From contig JAKSIL010000003.1 of assembly GCA_024398815.1 (NCBI GenBank), positions 1 through 64,000 on the forward strand: 64,000 bases of DNA. Direction: 5' to 3'. Source of the DNA: Fibrobacter sp. Its GTDB lineage: Bacteria; Fibrobacterota; Fibrobacteria; Fibrobacterales; Fibrobacteraceae. The notes under the pieces are model-generated. The model was not told where the DNA came from. It did not search any database and saw nothing but the letters and a program-made list of their open reading frames with translations. This document shows positions 17,549-26,496 of this stretch, piece after piece. The position numbers were made by a program, and so were the translations under genes. Numbering within the stretch: position 1 is the first letter of the stretch; every line of letters begins with the position of its first letter.

Positions 17549-19687
17549 ATGGATTTCAAAAGTTTGGGTAAGCTCGGCTTTGCGACTGTCTGCGGTATGG
17601 CTTTGGTGGCTCCCGCTATGGCTTCGACTGTGAACGTGGACCTGGATGAAGAACACCAGGTGATTCGCGGATTCGGCGGCATGGTGCATAATGAATGGCA
17701 GGGGGGCGGAGGCCTTTCCGACGCCGATGCGGAACTTGCCTTTGGTACGGGCGACGGCCACATTGGCCTCAATACGCTCCGTATTCCGGTGTATGCGAAT
17801 TCTGGCAGTTTCAACAAGGAAGTGAACGCAGCGAAGGCTGCGAAGAAGTACGCGGGCGACGACTTCCTCTTTTATGCGACTCCATGGACTTCTCCGTACG
17901 CTGGAGCAAATCAGCACATCAAGTCTTCTGATTACCAGAAGTACGTCGACCACCTGAATAGTTTTACGAAGTACATGAAGGACCAGGGAATACCCCTGGA
18001 TGCGATTTCCATCAGCAACGAACCGGACTGGTGCGGCGAATGGGCCTGCTGGAGCGCCGATGAAATTTACAACTTCACCAAGGGCTACGCCGATCAGATG
18101 CGCAAGAACGGCACCAAGGTGATTTCCACGGAATCCTTCCGCTACGACAAGAACCTTTACAACAAGGTCTTGAACGATGCGAGCGCCCTCAAGAACTGGG
18201 ACATTCTCGGTGCACACTTTTATGCGAGCGAAGCCAGCACGGGCGATAACTTCTTCGAATATTCCCTCGCTGACCAGAAGGGCATTGAACGCTGGATGAC
18301 GGAACACTACACCGAAAGCCAGGGCAGCGGCAACTACTGGCGCACAGTGATGCGCACGGGTGACCAGGCGAACCAGAACAAGATGGATACGGTGCGCGCC
18401 ATGGACGTGGCTTATGAAATCCACCGCGCCATGGTCGTGGGTAACTTCAATCAGTACACTTGGTGGTACATCCGTCGTTGCTACGGCCTCATCATGGAAA
18501 AGGACTTCGGCAACAAACTGCAGGTTCCGTCCAATGAAATCGGCAAGATTTCGAAGCGCGGTTATGTGATGAGCCAGTTCGCTCGCTTTGTCCGTCCGGG
18601 TGCTGTTCGCGTGGGTGCAACGGCCAAGCCTGAAGCAAACTTGTTCGCATCCGCCTACAAGAGCGCCGATGGTGACTCCGTGATTGTGGTTCTCGTGAAC
18701 CGTGATTACAAGAATGCGAAGACCGTGACAATCAACGTGCCCGGTGCAAATATCGAAACTTTCCATGTTTACACGACAAGTGAAGCAAAGAACGCCCAGG
18801 ACGAAGGTGAAGTCGAAGTTCAGAACGGCAGCGTGACGATTACTACGGATGCCGGCAATACGAACAACAAGGACTGCATCGTGACGCTCGTGGGCGTTGG
18901 CCCGCAGGTGGTCGTGCCGCGTGAACCGTTCGGCGGCAAGATGATTACGCTCCCGGGCAAGTTTGAAGTCGAAGACTTCGACGTTCCGGGCTCTGGCAAG
19001 GGCAACAAGACCTTCATGGACAAGGATTCCGAAAACAAGGGCGAATCCAAGTATCGTGACGGCCTCGGTGTCGACCTCTATGACGAAGGCACGGGCGTTG
19101 TGCTTGGCATGACTCAGACTGGCGAATGGCTGGAATACACCGTGAACGTGACGGCTGATGGCGAATACGATATTGTCGCCAGCGTGGCTAGCGGTTCCGA
19201 GACTTCTGCCTTCAAGCTGCTTTTGGACGACGAGGAAATTGTTCCTTCGACAACCGTTCCGAAGACGGGCGAGGATTGGCAGACTTACAAGGATCTTTCG
19301 CTTGGCAAGGTGAAACTGACCAAGGGCGAACATATCCTCCACTTGGAAATTACCGCCGACTACGTCAACATCGACTGGATTCGCATCGGACAGGAGTCTG
19401 CATCGTCCACGACCGGCGATAACAATGCGACTGATGGCGGTGACAATGGAAAAACGCCTGCCACCAATCCGGACGATCCGCGGTTCGTGACGAACCACTT
19501 CAATGTGGCCACTTCTGCCGAAACGTTCGCTGTATTTGACCTCATGGGTACTTTCGTTGGCCGTATCGATGCCATCGACGCCCAGGAAGCCCAGCAAAAA
19601 ACTACAAATCTGGTGCGCAATGGCGGAATTTACTTCGTCAAGTCGATTCGCGGCACAAGAACCTTCAAGTTCTCCGTGACCAAGTAA
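17549..19687 (+). CDS. GH30 glucuronoxylanase with CBM6 and FPm-1
   Basis: A 712-residue secreted endoxylanase. Signal peptide 1-26; GH30 catalytic barrel plus beta side domain about 28-455; CBM6 about 465-612; FPm-1 about 655-712. Acid/base E158 (SISNEPDW) and nucleophile E252 (WMTEHY) are in the expected places. The segment WWYIRRCYG (R309/R310) corresponds to the arginine site that binds methylglucuronic acid in subfamily 8 glucuronoxylanases, so cleavage directed by glucuronate side chains is likely. Regulated by operator e. Confidence 0.92.
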   Translation: MDFKSLGKLGFATVCGMALVAPAMASTVNVDLDEEHQVIRGFGGMVHNEWQGGGGLSDADAELAFGTGDGHIGLNTLRIPVYANSGSFNKEVNAAKAAKKYAGDDFLFYATPWTSPYAGANQHIKSSDYQKYVDHLNSFTKYMKDQGIPLDAISISNEPDWCGEWACWSADEIYNFTKGYADQMRKNGTKVISTESFRYDKNLYNKVLNDASALKNWDILGAHFYASEASTGDNFFEYSLADQKGIERWMTEHYTESQGSGNYWRTVMRTGDQANQNKMDTVRAMDVAYEIHRAMVVGNFNQYTWWYIRRCYGLIMEKDFGNKLQVPSNEIGKISKRGYVMSQFARFVRPGAVRVGATAKPEANLFASAYKSADGDSVIVVLVNRDYKNAKTVTINVPGANIETFHVYTTSEAKNAQDEGEVEVQNGSVTITTDAGNTNNKDCIVTLVGVGPQVVVPREPFGGKMITLPGKFEVEDFDVPGSGKGNKTFMDKDSENKGESKYRDGLGVDLYDEGTGVVLGMTQTGEWLEYTVNVTADGEYDIVASVASGSETSAFKLLLDDEEIVPSTTVPKTGEDWQTYKDLSLGKVKLTKGEHILHLEITADYVNIDWIRIGQESASSTTGDNNATDGGDNGKTPATNPDDPRFVTNHFNVATSAETFAVFDLMGTFVGRIDAIDAQEAQQKTTNLVRNGGIYFVKSIRGTRTFKFSVTK

Positions 19688-19710
19688 GCTTCTATATACT
19701 CCTGATTCTA

Positions 19711-19744
19711 GGCACCCCTTTTTTAGGGGTGTCTTCTTTTTTTT
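19711..19744 (+). terminator. Terminator after the GH30 gene
   Basis: GGCACCCC/GGGGTGTC stem with T-rich loop and tail. The T tail runs into operator f. Confidence 0.85.
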
Positions 19745-19808
19745 GACAAAAAGTCCATGGTAAGATTGCTTTTTTTTGTGATTTGGGGCTGATTTTTATA
19801 TAAAATTA
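19743..19808 (+). promoter_or_regulatory. Regulon operator f and promoter box
   Basis: TTGAC-AAAAA-GTCCA at 19743-19757, then TGGTA. TAAAATTATA box at 19801 (offset 58), 35 bases before the CE6 start. This is the only box deviating from TAnnTT. Confidence 0.72.
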
Positions 19809-19835
19809 TAAATGACTCAAAAAAAGAGGAATGAA

Positions 19836-21545
19836 ATGGATGTGCTGAAATCGTTCTCCAAGTTTTTGGCCGTGGCCGGGTGTGCCGCAGGCCTTTCTGC
19901 AGTTTTTGCGACTTATGCAAGCGCTGCCCCAAACCCCAATTTCCACATTTACTTTGCTTACGGACAAAGTAACATGGCGGGAAACGGCGAAATCGTGCCT
20001 TCTGTGGACCAGGCCAAGGATCCCAAGAATTTTCTCATGTTGGCGTCCCATAACGCCAATGCGGGTCAGCGTAGTGGACAAACGTCCCAGTCTATCAAAG
20101 TGGGCGAATGGTACCCTGCTATCCCGCCGATGTTCCATCCCACAGAAAATCTTTCTCCGGCGGACTACTTCGGCCGCGCCATGGTCGATTCCTTGCCGGG
20201 CGTGACCGTGGGCATTATCCCTGTCGCGATTGGTGCCGTGAGCATTGACGCCTTTGTGCCGAGCAAGTACCAGGCTTATTTTAACTCCGCCGCAAATTAT
20301 ATTCAAGGCTGGGCTAAAGACTACGATATGAACCCGCACCAGAGAATGGTGGACCTTGGCAAAAAGGCCATGGAGGTGGGCGTTATCAAGGGATTTATTT
20401 TCCATCAGGGCGAATCCGACGGAACTGACGATAACTGGCGTAACCGCGTTTATGATTCCTACAAGAGCATCGTGGATGAACTTGGCTTGGACGAAAATGA
20501 AGTGGCCTTTGTCGCTGGCGAAATGATGAATGACCCTACGGGAAATTCTGGCCAGGGCAGCTGCAGCAGCAGCAAGAATGGCGGCGTCGCCCAGTTGTCC
20601 GGCAAGTTCAAGAAGTTCGGCTTGGCCTCTTCTTCGGGCTTGCATGGTAACGGCAGGGACCCTTACCACTTTAACCGCGATGGCGTGATTGAACTTGGCA
20701 AGCGTTATTGCTCTGAAATGCTCAAGCTCATTGACAAGACGATTGATCCCAGTGCTCCTGCAGTGGATCTTGTAGACCCGAGCAATTCTACTGTGCCGGA
20801 TGCTCCTCCTGAAGAATACGGCCCTTATGGCGATGCTCCCATTGCAATCCCGGGAACCGTTGAAGCGGAAAATTACAACAAGGGTGGCGCTGAAGTTGCC
20901 TACCATGATGGAAACAAGGGCAACGAAGGCGGCAAGTTCCGTAAGGACGATGTGGATATCTACCAGCCTAACATGGGTATGGTTGTGGGCTACAGCCAAA
21001 CGGGCGACTGGATGAAGTACACGGTGAATGTCGCTGCCGATGGCGAATACGAGATTTCTGCGCTCGTGGCCGGCGAAAATGGCACTGGCAGCTTTGTTCT
21101 CTACATGGACGATGTTCGCATCGGCGATGAGATTGTGAACGACGGTTCAGGACTGAGTTCGTACACGGTTGTGAGTGGCGGCAAGGCGACCTTGAAGGCC
21201 GGCGAACACGAACTGAAGCTTGAAATCACGAACGACTGGATCGATATCGACTACGTGGAATTCAAGGCTGTTTCTGGCTCGGGCACTGATACGCCGGTGG
21301 ATCCTTCTACGGACCCCTCTACGGATCCGTCGACGACGAAGTTTGCTAACGTAAGGCTCGATGTCCAGAACGAGGCGACGGACTATGCCGTGTTTGACCT
21401 GGTCGGAAACTTTGTGGGCCGTATCAACGCCTTGGGCGCTCAGGACGCGAAGCAGAAAACGGCTGACCTCGTGCGCAACGGTGGACTTTACTTTGTCAAG
21501 TCCGTCAATGGTTCCGCTTTCTACAAGTTCTCTGTGACGAAGTAA
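19836..21545 (+). CDS. CE6 acetyl xylan esterase with CBM6 and FPm-1 (first copy)
   Basis: A 569-residue secreted esterase that removes acetyl groups from xylan. Signal peptide about 1-29. CE6/SGNH-like catalytic domain about 31-300 with the serine block YGQSNMAGNGE (Ser near 46), the FHQGESDG block (about 188-196) and the late His in DPYHFNRDG (about 276). CBM6 about 335-485, a PSTDPSTDPST linker, FPm-1 about 510-569. Start 19836 is chosen because AGAGGA precedes it; an ATG at 19812 lacks a site. Adjacent CE6 pairs are known from F. succinogenes S85 (Axe6A/Axe6B); this pair fits that description. Confidence 0.92.
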   Translation: MDVLKSFSKFLAVAGCAAGLSAVFATYASAAPNPNFHIYFAYGQSNMAGNGEIVPSVDQAKDPKNFLMLASHNANAGQRSGQTSQSIKVGEWYPAIPPMFHPTENLSPADYFGRAMVDSLPGVTVGIIPVAIGAVSIDAFVPSKYQAYFNSAANYIQGWAKDYDMNPHQRMVDLGKKAMEVGVIKGFIFHQGESDGTDDNWRNRVYDSYKSIVDELGLDENEVAFVAGEMMNDPTGNSGQGSCSSSKNGGVAQLSGKFKKFGLASSSGLHGNGRDPYHFNRDGVIELGKRYCSEMLKLIDKTIDPSAPAVDLVDPSNSTVPDAPPEEYGPYGDAPIAIPGTVEAENYNKGGAEVAYHDGNKGNEGGKFRKDDVDIYQPNMGMVVGYSQTGDWMKYTVNVAADGEYEISALVAGENGTGSFVLYMDDVRIGDEIVNDGSGLSSYTVVSGGKATLKAGEHELKLEITNDWIDIDYVEFKAVSGSGTDTPVDPSTDPSTDPSTTKFANVRLDVQNEATDYAVFDLVGNFVGRINALGAQDAKQKTADLVRNGGLYFVKSVNGSAFYKFSVTK

Positions 21546-21569
21546 ATTGTTTTTAACGATTTTGCGAGA

Positions 21570-21593
21570 GGCGCTCCTTTTGGGGCGCCTTTC
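21570..21593 (+). terminator. Terminator after the first CE6 gene
   Basis: GGCGCTCC/GGGGCGCC stem, four-base loop, T-rich tail. Confidence 0.85.
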
Positions 21594-21600
21594 TTGTTTA

Positions 21601-21666
21601 TTGACAAAAAGTATATGGAATAAATGTGCGTTTATGTGATTTGCGCTGCTTTGAAGCGTAGTTTAT
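21601..21666 (+). promoter_or_regulatory. Regulon operator g and TAnnTT box
   Basis: TTGAC-AAAAA-GTATA at 21601-21615 (right half degenerate), then TGGAA. TAGTTTATAG box at 21659 (offset 58), 36 bases before the second CE6 start. Confidence 0.7.
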
Positions 21667-21694
21667 AGCTGGTGTCCCACAAAAGAGGATTGAT

Positions 21695-23368
21695 ATGGGT
21701 GTGTTTAAACATTTCTCGAAATGCTTGGCTATGGCAGGTTGTGCTGCCAGCCTCTCTATGATTCCGGTTTCTACGGCGAATGCCGCTCCGGATCCGAACT
21801 TCCACATTTACATTGCGTATGGCCAGTCCAACATGGAAGGCAATGCGACGAACTTCGACAAGAATGTCGATGGCAAGGAGCATCCGCGCGTAAAGATGTT
21901 CGCGACGGTCTCGTGCTCGAATCTCGGGCGCCCGACGGTTGGCGAAATGTACCCCGCAGTTCCTCCGATGTTCAAGTGCTATCAGGGGCTTTCTGTGGCG
22001 GACTGGTTCGGTCGTCACATGGCCGATTCCTTGCCCGATGTCACGATTGGCATCATTCCGGTGGCACAGGGCGGTACGAGCATTCGTCTTTTTGATCCTG
22101 ACGATTACAAGAACTATATCGCATCCGCTGCCGACTGGCTGCAGAGCGGAGTCAAGGATTTCGGCGCCGATGGCAATGCCATGGGCCGTATTATCGAAGT
22201 CGCCAAGAAAGCCCAGGAAGTGGGTGTCATCAAAGGCATCATTTTCCATCAGGGTGAAACCGATGGTGGCATGAGCAACTGGGAACAGATTGTCAAGAAG
22301 ACTTACGAATACATGCTTGACCAGCTCGGCTTGAATGCCGAAGAGACTCCGTTTGTCGCAGGAGAAATGGTGGACGGAGGAAGCTGCGCTGGCTTTAACA
22401 GCCGCGTACACAAACTGAAGGATTACATTGCGAACTTCAGCTATGCGAGCTCCAAGGGCTACGGCAGCAAGGGCGACGGCCTGCACTTTACTGTGGAAGG
22501 CTACCGCGGCATGGGCGAACGCTATGCCCAGGAAATGCTCAAGCTCATTAACGTGGAGCCGGTGGACCCTGTTCCGCAGGAACCGTTTGGCGGCAAGGCT
22601 GCTGCGATTCCGGGCAAAATCGAAGTCGAGAACTATGATGTTTCTGGCATCGGTTCGGACCCGACGACAGGTGAAAGCAATAAATCCTATAGCGACAACG
22701 ATTCTGAAAACAAGGGCAAGTCTAAGTACCGCGATGGCGATGGTGTGGACCTTTACGACGAAGCCACGGGCGTCGCTCTCGGCATGACGCAGAAAGGCGA
22801 ATGGCTGGAATATACGGTCAACGTGACCTCCGCCGGCAAGTATAAGGTGTTTGCGAACGTAGCTTCGGGCACGGCGTCTTCCAGCTTCGCGATTTCGATT
22901 GACGGGAAGGCCGTCGGAAGCACTGTCGCCGTTCCGCAGACGGCTGACAACACCTGGGACGTTTACACGGATGTCGAGGTCGGCGAAGTGGAGCTCACGG
23001 CGGGTACGCATCTGATGAAGTTTGAAGTCACGGGAGATTATGTGAACGTGGACTACTTTGAGTTCAAGGATCCTACTGCAGCAACGGCAGACCCGACGAC
23101 CGAACCTTCGACGGATCCTGCTTTGAATCCTGCCGATACTACGACAAAAATTGCCGATGTCAAGTTCGGATTCGCGGAAACGAGGTCCAGCTACTATCTG
23201 TTTGATATGCAGGGCAAGTTCCTTTCTTCGTTCGTCGCAAATGGCATGAACGACGCCGTGAACATGGTCAAGACGGGTGCAAAAACAGGCAAGCTTTCGC
23301 AGGGTGTTTATTTCGTGCGCTCGAGCAAGGAAAAAGCCGTCCAAAAGGTCGTTGTTCGCGAAAAATAA
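21695..23368 (+). CDS. CE6 acetyl xylan esterase with CBM6 and FPm-1 (second copy)
   Basis: A 557-residue secreted esterase paralogous to its neighbour. Signal peptide about 1-30; CE6 about 32-285 with YGQSNMEGN, a QGGTSIR block, FHQGETDG and the late His in GDGLHFTVEG; CBM6 about 300-455; Pro/Thr/Asp linker; divergent FPm-1 about 495-557 (YYLFDMQGKFLSS ending VVREK). Ribosome site AGAGGA lies upstream of the ATG. Probable role is deacetylation of xylan together with the GH10 enzymes of the same cluster. Confidence 0.92.
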   Translation: MGVFKHFSKCLAMAGCAASLSMIPVSTANAAPDPNFHIYIAYGQSNMEGNATNFDKNVDGKEHPRVKMFATVSCSNLGRPTVGEMYPAVPPMFKCYQGLSVADWFGRHMADSLPDVTIGIIPVAQGGTSIRLFDPDDYKNYIASAADWLQSGVKDFGADGNAMGRIIEVAKKAQEVGVIKGIIFHQGETDGGMSNWEQIVKKTYEYMLDQLGLNAEETPFVAGEMVDGGSCAGFNSRVHKLKDYIANFSYASSKGYGSKGDGLHFTVEGYRGMGERYAQEMLKLINVEPVDPVPQEPFGGKAAAIPGKIEVENYDVSGIGSDPTTGESNKSYSDNDSENKGKSKYRDGDGVDLYDEATGVALGMTQKGEWLEYTVNVTSAGKYKVFANVASGTASSSFAISIDGKAVGSTVAVPQTADNTWDVYTDVEVGEVELTAGTHLMKFEVTGDYVNVDYFEFKDPTAATADPTTEPSTDPALNPADTTTKIADVKFGFAETRSSYYLFDMQGKFLSSFVANGMNDAVNMVKTGAKTGKLSQGVYFVRSSKEKAVQKVVVREK

Positions 23369-23405
23369 GAGTTTCTGAAGAGTATCTCCTCCAAAAACCA
23401 TAGTT

Positions 23406-23432
23406 CCCCGGTCGAAAGACCGGGGTTTCCGT
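23406..23432 (+). terminator. Terminator after the second CE6 gene
   Basis: Perfect CCCCGGTC-GAAA-GACCGGGG hairpin with a short T tail. Confidence 0.9.
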
Positions 23433-23461
23433 TTTGTTGCCTAAATTTTGCATTGTCCCTA

Positions 23462-23528
23462 TGGACAATTTGTAAATAAAAAGTGCTGTGGGCATTGTGG
23501 TTTTTTAGGGTGCCATTTTGTATTTTAA
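23462..23528 (+). promoter_or_regulatory. Regulon operator h and TAnnTT box
   Basis: TGGAC-AATTT-GTAAA at 23462-23476. TATTTTAATG box at 23521 (offset 59), 52 bases before a 28-codon reading frame. Confidence 0.7.
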
Positions 23529-23572
23529 TGATTGATGGGGGATTCAACAATCTCAAAAAGGTGGTTTCGGAT

Positions 23573-23659
23573 ATGAAAGAAAAATCAAATATCATAGTGG
23601 CGAAGCAAATCGCGTTCTTTTGCGTGTTGGCGACCGTTCTAGGCATTATCTACGGCTAG
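23573..23659 (+). CDS. 28-residue single-pass membrane peptide
   Basis: A short reading frame: polar, basic start (MKEKSNIIVAKQ), then a hydrophobic stretch (IAFFCVLATVLGIIYG) long enough to span a membrane. AAAGGTGG precedes the ATG by about 10 bases. It has its own regulon operator and TAnnTT box upstream and its own terminator 30 bases downstream, so it is a complete transcription unit sandwiched between two hemicellulase genes. I recognise no family. It could be a small regulatory or membrane-stress peptide; the alternative is a regulated non-coding RNA. Confidence 0.55.
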   Translation: MKEKSNIIVAKQIAFFCVLATVLGIIYG

Positions 23660-23688
23660 TGCGGAAACATTATTTTGTATGTAGAATC

Positions 23689-23718
23689 GACTCGGTAAAA
23701 CCGGGTCTTTTTTTTGTG
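23689..23718 (+). terminator. Terminator after the small peptide gene
   Basis: GACTCGG/CCGGGTC stem with a TAAAA loop and nine T residues. Confidence 0.88.
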
Positions 23719-23736
23719 AAAAAACGCCTGTTTTTT

Positions 23737-23802
23737 TTGACAATTTGTCCATGGAAGTTGCCTTTTCGACATATAAATGGTCCATTTTGGAGGATATTTT
23801 TA
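23737..23802 (+). promoter_or_regulatory. Regulon operator i and TAnnTT box
   Basis: TTGAC-AATTT-GTCCA at 23737-23751, then TGGAA. TATTTTTAGG box at 23795 (offset 58), 72 bases before the GH43 start. Confidence 0.78.
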
Positions 23803-23866
23803 GGGGTAGGATGTTTTCGTAGCGAATATTCCGCTGTTGGAATGTTTGGATCGCTAAGGAGAATGT

Positions 23867-26278
23867 ATGGGACTGTTTAAAAATGCTTTCAAGTCTGCCG
23901 CTGTGGCAGGCGCTCTTGCCTTGGTCGGAGTCGGCGTTTCTGCCGCTGCGACTGTCAATAACCCGATTCTTTGGGCGGATTCCCCAGACCCGTCCATTGT
24001 CCGTGTAGAAGATAGCTACTACATGGTGACGACCACCATGCACTATGCTCCGGGCATCCCTATATTCAAGAGCACCGACTTGGCCCAATGGCGTACCATT
24101 GGTTATGTTTACCAGACTTTGATTAATAACGATAACATGAATCTGAACAATGGCAAGGACGCCTATGGCAAGGGTTCCTGGGCTTCTAGCATCCGTTATC
24201 GCAAGTCGGACGGTTTTTATTACGTCTTGACGCCGTCCTACACTTCCAACAAGACCCATTTGTACAAGACCAAGGACATTGAAGGCGGCACCTGGAGCGA
24301 AGTGCAACTTCCGTTCTACCACGACCCGTCCCTGTTCTTCGATGACGACGGTACGGCTTGGGTTTTCTATGGCAGCGGCGACCAGATTAGCTATGTACAG
24401 CTTAACGATGATGCCAGCGGCGTGAAGGCCGGCGGCAAGAGTGGCAAGGTCGGCGGCGTGAGCGTCAACCAGGTGACCGGTACGAGCAACTACTATGTGC
24501 AGCAGGAAGGCTCGCACATGGAAAAGGTGAACGGCGAATACTACCTGTTTACCATTTCGTGGCCTGCGGGCAGTTGCCGTTCCGAAATTGTCTATCGTTC
24601 CAAGAGCCTGCTTTCCGGCTTTAGCGGACGAATCTTCTTGCAGAGCAACGGCGTCGCACAGGGCGGCATTTTTGATACGCCCGATGGCAAGTGGTACGCC
24701 CTTCTGTTCCGCGATTCCGGTCCTGTGGGCCGTATTTCTCACCTTGTTCCGACGGTCTGGAAAGATGGCTGGCCGGAACCTGAAGGCGGCTCCAAGAGTG
24801 CTCCTTCCAAGATTACATTGCCTGCCGAACCGGAACCGGGCTACGGCATGGTCACGAGCGATGAATTCGATGGACCGGATCTTCCGCTGGAATGGCAGTG
24901 GAACCACAATCCGGACAACAAGAACTGGAAACTTACCGACGGCAAACTCCGCATTACTACCGGACGTACCGATTCCCGTGTCACGAGCGTCAAGAACATG
25001 CTGACGCAGCGTACCTTTGGCCCCAAGTGTGTCGGCCGTACCTTGGTGGACGGCGCGAATATGAAGGACGGCGATATCGCTGGCCTTGCCGCATGGCAGG
25101 ATAACAAGGGCTTCGTCGCGCTCGCCAAGCAGAATGGCGGCTACAAGGTCGTGATGTATGACGGAACTAAGGATGGCGAATCCCAGAAGGAAAGCAAGGA
25201 CATTACGGGTTCCAAGGTCTACCTGCGAGTAGATTTCGATATTCCTATAGACAAGGGAACGGCTTCGTTCTACTACAGCACCGATGGAAATACTTGGAAC
25301 AAGATTGGCACGAATGTTTCTCTGAGTTTCGATTTGCACATGTTCGTGGGCAACCGCTTTGGTCTCTTCAACTGGGCGACGAAGACTGCTGGCGGTTCCG
25401 TTGATTTCGAATGGTTCAAGATTGGTGTCGACGCCAACGATGAAATCATCTTGGATGGTGCCGGAGCTGAACCGGTTCCGCAGACGGCCCATAACGAAAC
25501 GCAGACTCCGTGGGCTGTCCCGGGCAAGATCGAAATGGAAGATTTTGACGATCCGGGCAAGGGCAAGGGTGGTCCGTCTTACAGCGAAAATGATTCCGAC
25601 AACCATTCCTGCACCGATGAAGGCAAGGAAGCGGAATGCAGCAAGTATCGCGACGGTACCGGCGTGGACATTTACAAGAAGGGCGACAAATTGGTCGTCG
25701 GCTACATCAATGCGGGTGAATGGCTGGAATACACCATCAACGTGAAGGAAGCCGGAGATTATACTTTGTTTGCCGCGGTTTCTTCTGCGGGCGGCTCTAC
25801 GATGAGCTTCGATTTGGACGGCAAGGATTTGACGGGTGAAATGGAAATCCCTGCAAACGAAGGCGAAGACAACTTTGACGATTACAACAAAGTCAAGACC
25901 AATGTGACTTTGACGGCAGGTGAACACATTCTTCGCTTCAATGCAGTGAAGGACTGGTTCGACATTGACTACATCACCTTGGTGAAGGGCGCCAACGCGA
26001 CTGATCCGCAGCCCATTGAAATTGGTGGCGAAACGGAACCTGCGACTTGCGCAGAAGGTACCGACTGCTCTACGACGGGGATTCGCAATGTGCGCATGAA
26101 TTTGTCTGGAACGCACGCCTATCGCGTGTTCGACATGAACGGCAATATGGTGGGTACGCTTCGCTCGAATGGCGCTGATATTGTGAATGCCACCCGCGAA
26201 TTCGTGAAGCAGAGTGGCGTTTACATTGTGAAGTCTGTTCGCACGGGTTTGACTCACAGAATTTCTGTCACTCGCTAG
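23867..26278 (+). CDS. GH43 beta-xylosidase/arabinofuranosidase with C-terminal lectin-like domain, CBM6 and FPm-1
   Basis: An 803-residue secreted enzyme. Signal peptide 1-27; GH43 propeller about 30-305 with carboxylates in WADSPDPSIV, YHDPSLFFDDDG and QEGSHMEKV; a concanavalin-A-like beta-xylosidase C-terminal domain about 325-530 (DEFDGPDLPLEWQWNHNPD); CBM6 about 545-712; FPm-1 about 740-803. The lectin-like domain separates it from the other three GH43 proteins here and is typical of beta-xylosidase/arabinofuranosidase subfamilies. Ribosome site AAGGAG precedes the ATG. Confidence 0.9.
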   Translation: MGLFKNAFKSAAVAGALALVGVGVSAAATVNNPILWADSPDPSIVRVEDSYYMVTTTMHYAPGIPIFKSTDLAQWRTIGYVYQTLINNDNMNLNNGKDAYGKGSWASSIRYRKSDGFYYVLTPSYTSNKTHLYKTKDIEGGTWSEVQLPFYHDPSLFFDDDGTAWVFYGSGDQISYVQLNDDASGVKAGGKSGKVGGVSVNQVTGTSNYYVQQEGSHMEKVNGEYYLFTISWPAGSCRSEIVYRSKSLLSGFSGRIFLQSNGVAQGGIFDTPDGKWYALLFRDSGPVGRISHLVPTVWKDGWPEPEGGSKSAPSKITLPAEPEPGYGMVTSDEFDGPDLPLEWQWNHNPDNKNWKLTDGKLRITTGRTDSRVTSVKNMLTQRTFGPKCVGRTLVDGANMKDGDIAGLAAWQDNKGFVALAKQNGGYKVVMYDGTKDGESQKESKDITGSKVYLRVDFDIPIDKGTASFYYSTDGNTWNKIGTNVSLSFDLHMFVGNRFGLFNWATKTAGGSVDFEWFKIGVDANDEIILDGAGAEPVPQTAHNETQTPWAVPGKIEMEDFDDPGKGKGGPSYSENDSDNHSCTDEGKEAECSKYRDGTGVDIYKKGDKLVVGYINAGEWLEYTINVKEAGDYTLFAAVSSAGGSTMSFDLDGKDLTGEMEIPANEGEDNFDDYNKVKTNVTLTAGEHILRFNAVKDWFDIDYITLVKGANATDPQPIEIGGETEPATCAEGTDCSTTGIRNVRMNLSGTHAYRVFDMNGNMVGTLRSNGADIVNATREFVKQSGVYIVKSVRTGLTHRISVTR

Positions 26279-26310
26279 TATTTCTTGATTAAATCTCTCA
26301 TCGTTACTAC

Positions 26311-26336
26311 AGGTCCGGCTCTGCCGGGCCTTTTTG
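26311..26336 (+). terminator. Terminator after the third GH43 gene
   Basis: AGGTCCGGC/GCCGGGCCT stem, three-base loop, TTTTT tail. Confidence 0.88.
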
Positions 26337-26379
26337 TGTAAAATGACGGAAAATTGCCGAAATTTGGCCGAAAAAGCCA

Positions 26380-26445
26380 TTTACATTTTGTAAATGGGTA
26401 ATTTTGCAAACAGCGATATTTTGTGGGTTTGGGGATGTAAATTTA
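26380..26445 (+). promoter_or_regulatory. Regulon operator j and TAnnTT box
   Basis: TTTAC-ATTTT-GTAAA at 26380-26394, a compensatory change in both half sites, then TGGGT. TAAATTTAGA box at 26438 (offset 58), 59 bases before the CE1 start. Confidence 0.78.
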
Positions 26446-26496
26446 GATTCAGTAAGATTCTATAGGGTTGGTTTTGGAATCTTACAAGGAGTAGGT

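Larger units (their letters stand above)
23369..23866. other. Intergenic region holding a small regulon unit
   Basis: Contains, in order, a terminator (23406), operator h (23462), a 28-codon membrane-peptide reading frame (23573-23659), a terminator (23689) and operator i (23737) for the following GH43 gene. Confidence 0.7.

Noticed and set aside
23639..26380. 913-codon minus-strand open frame, the longest antisense frame in the window
   Set aside because: It lies opposite a well-supported GH43 gene, crosses its promoter and terminator, and has no recognisable motif or ribosome site.
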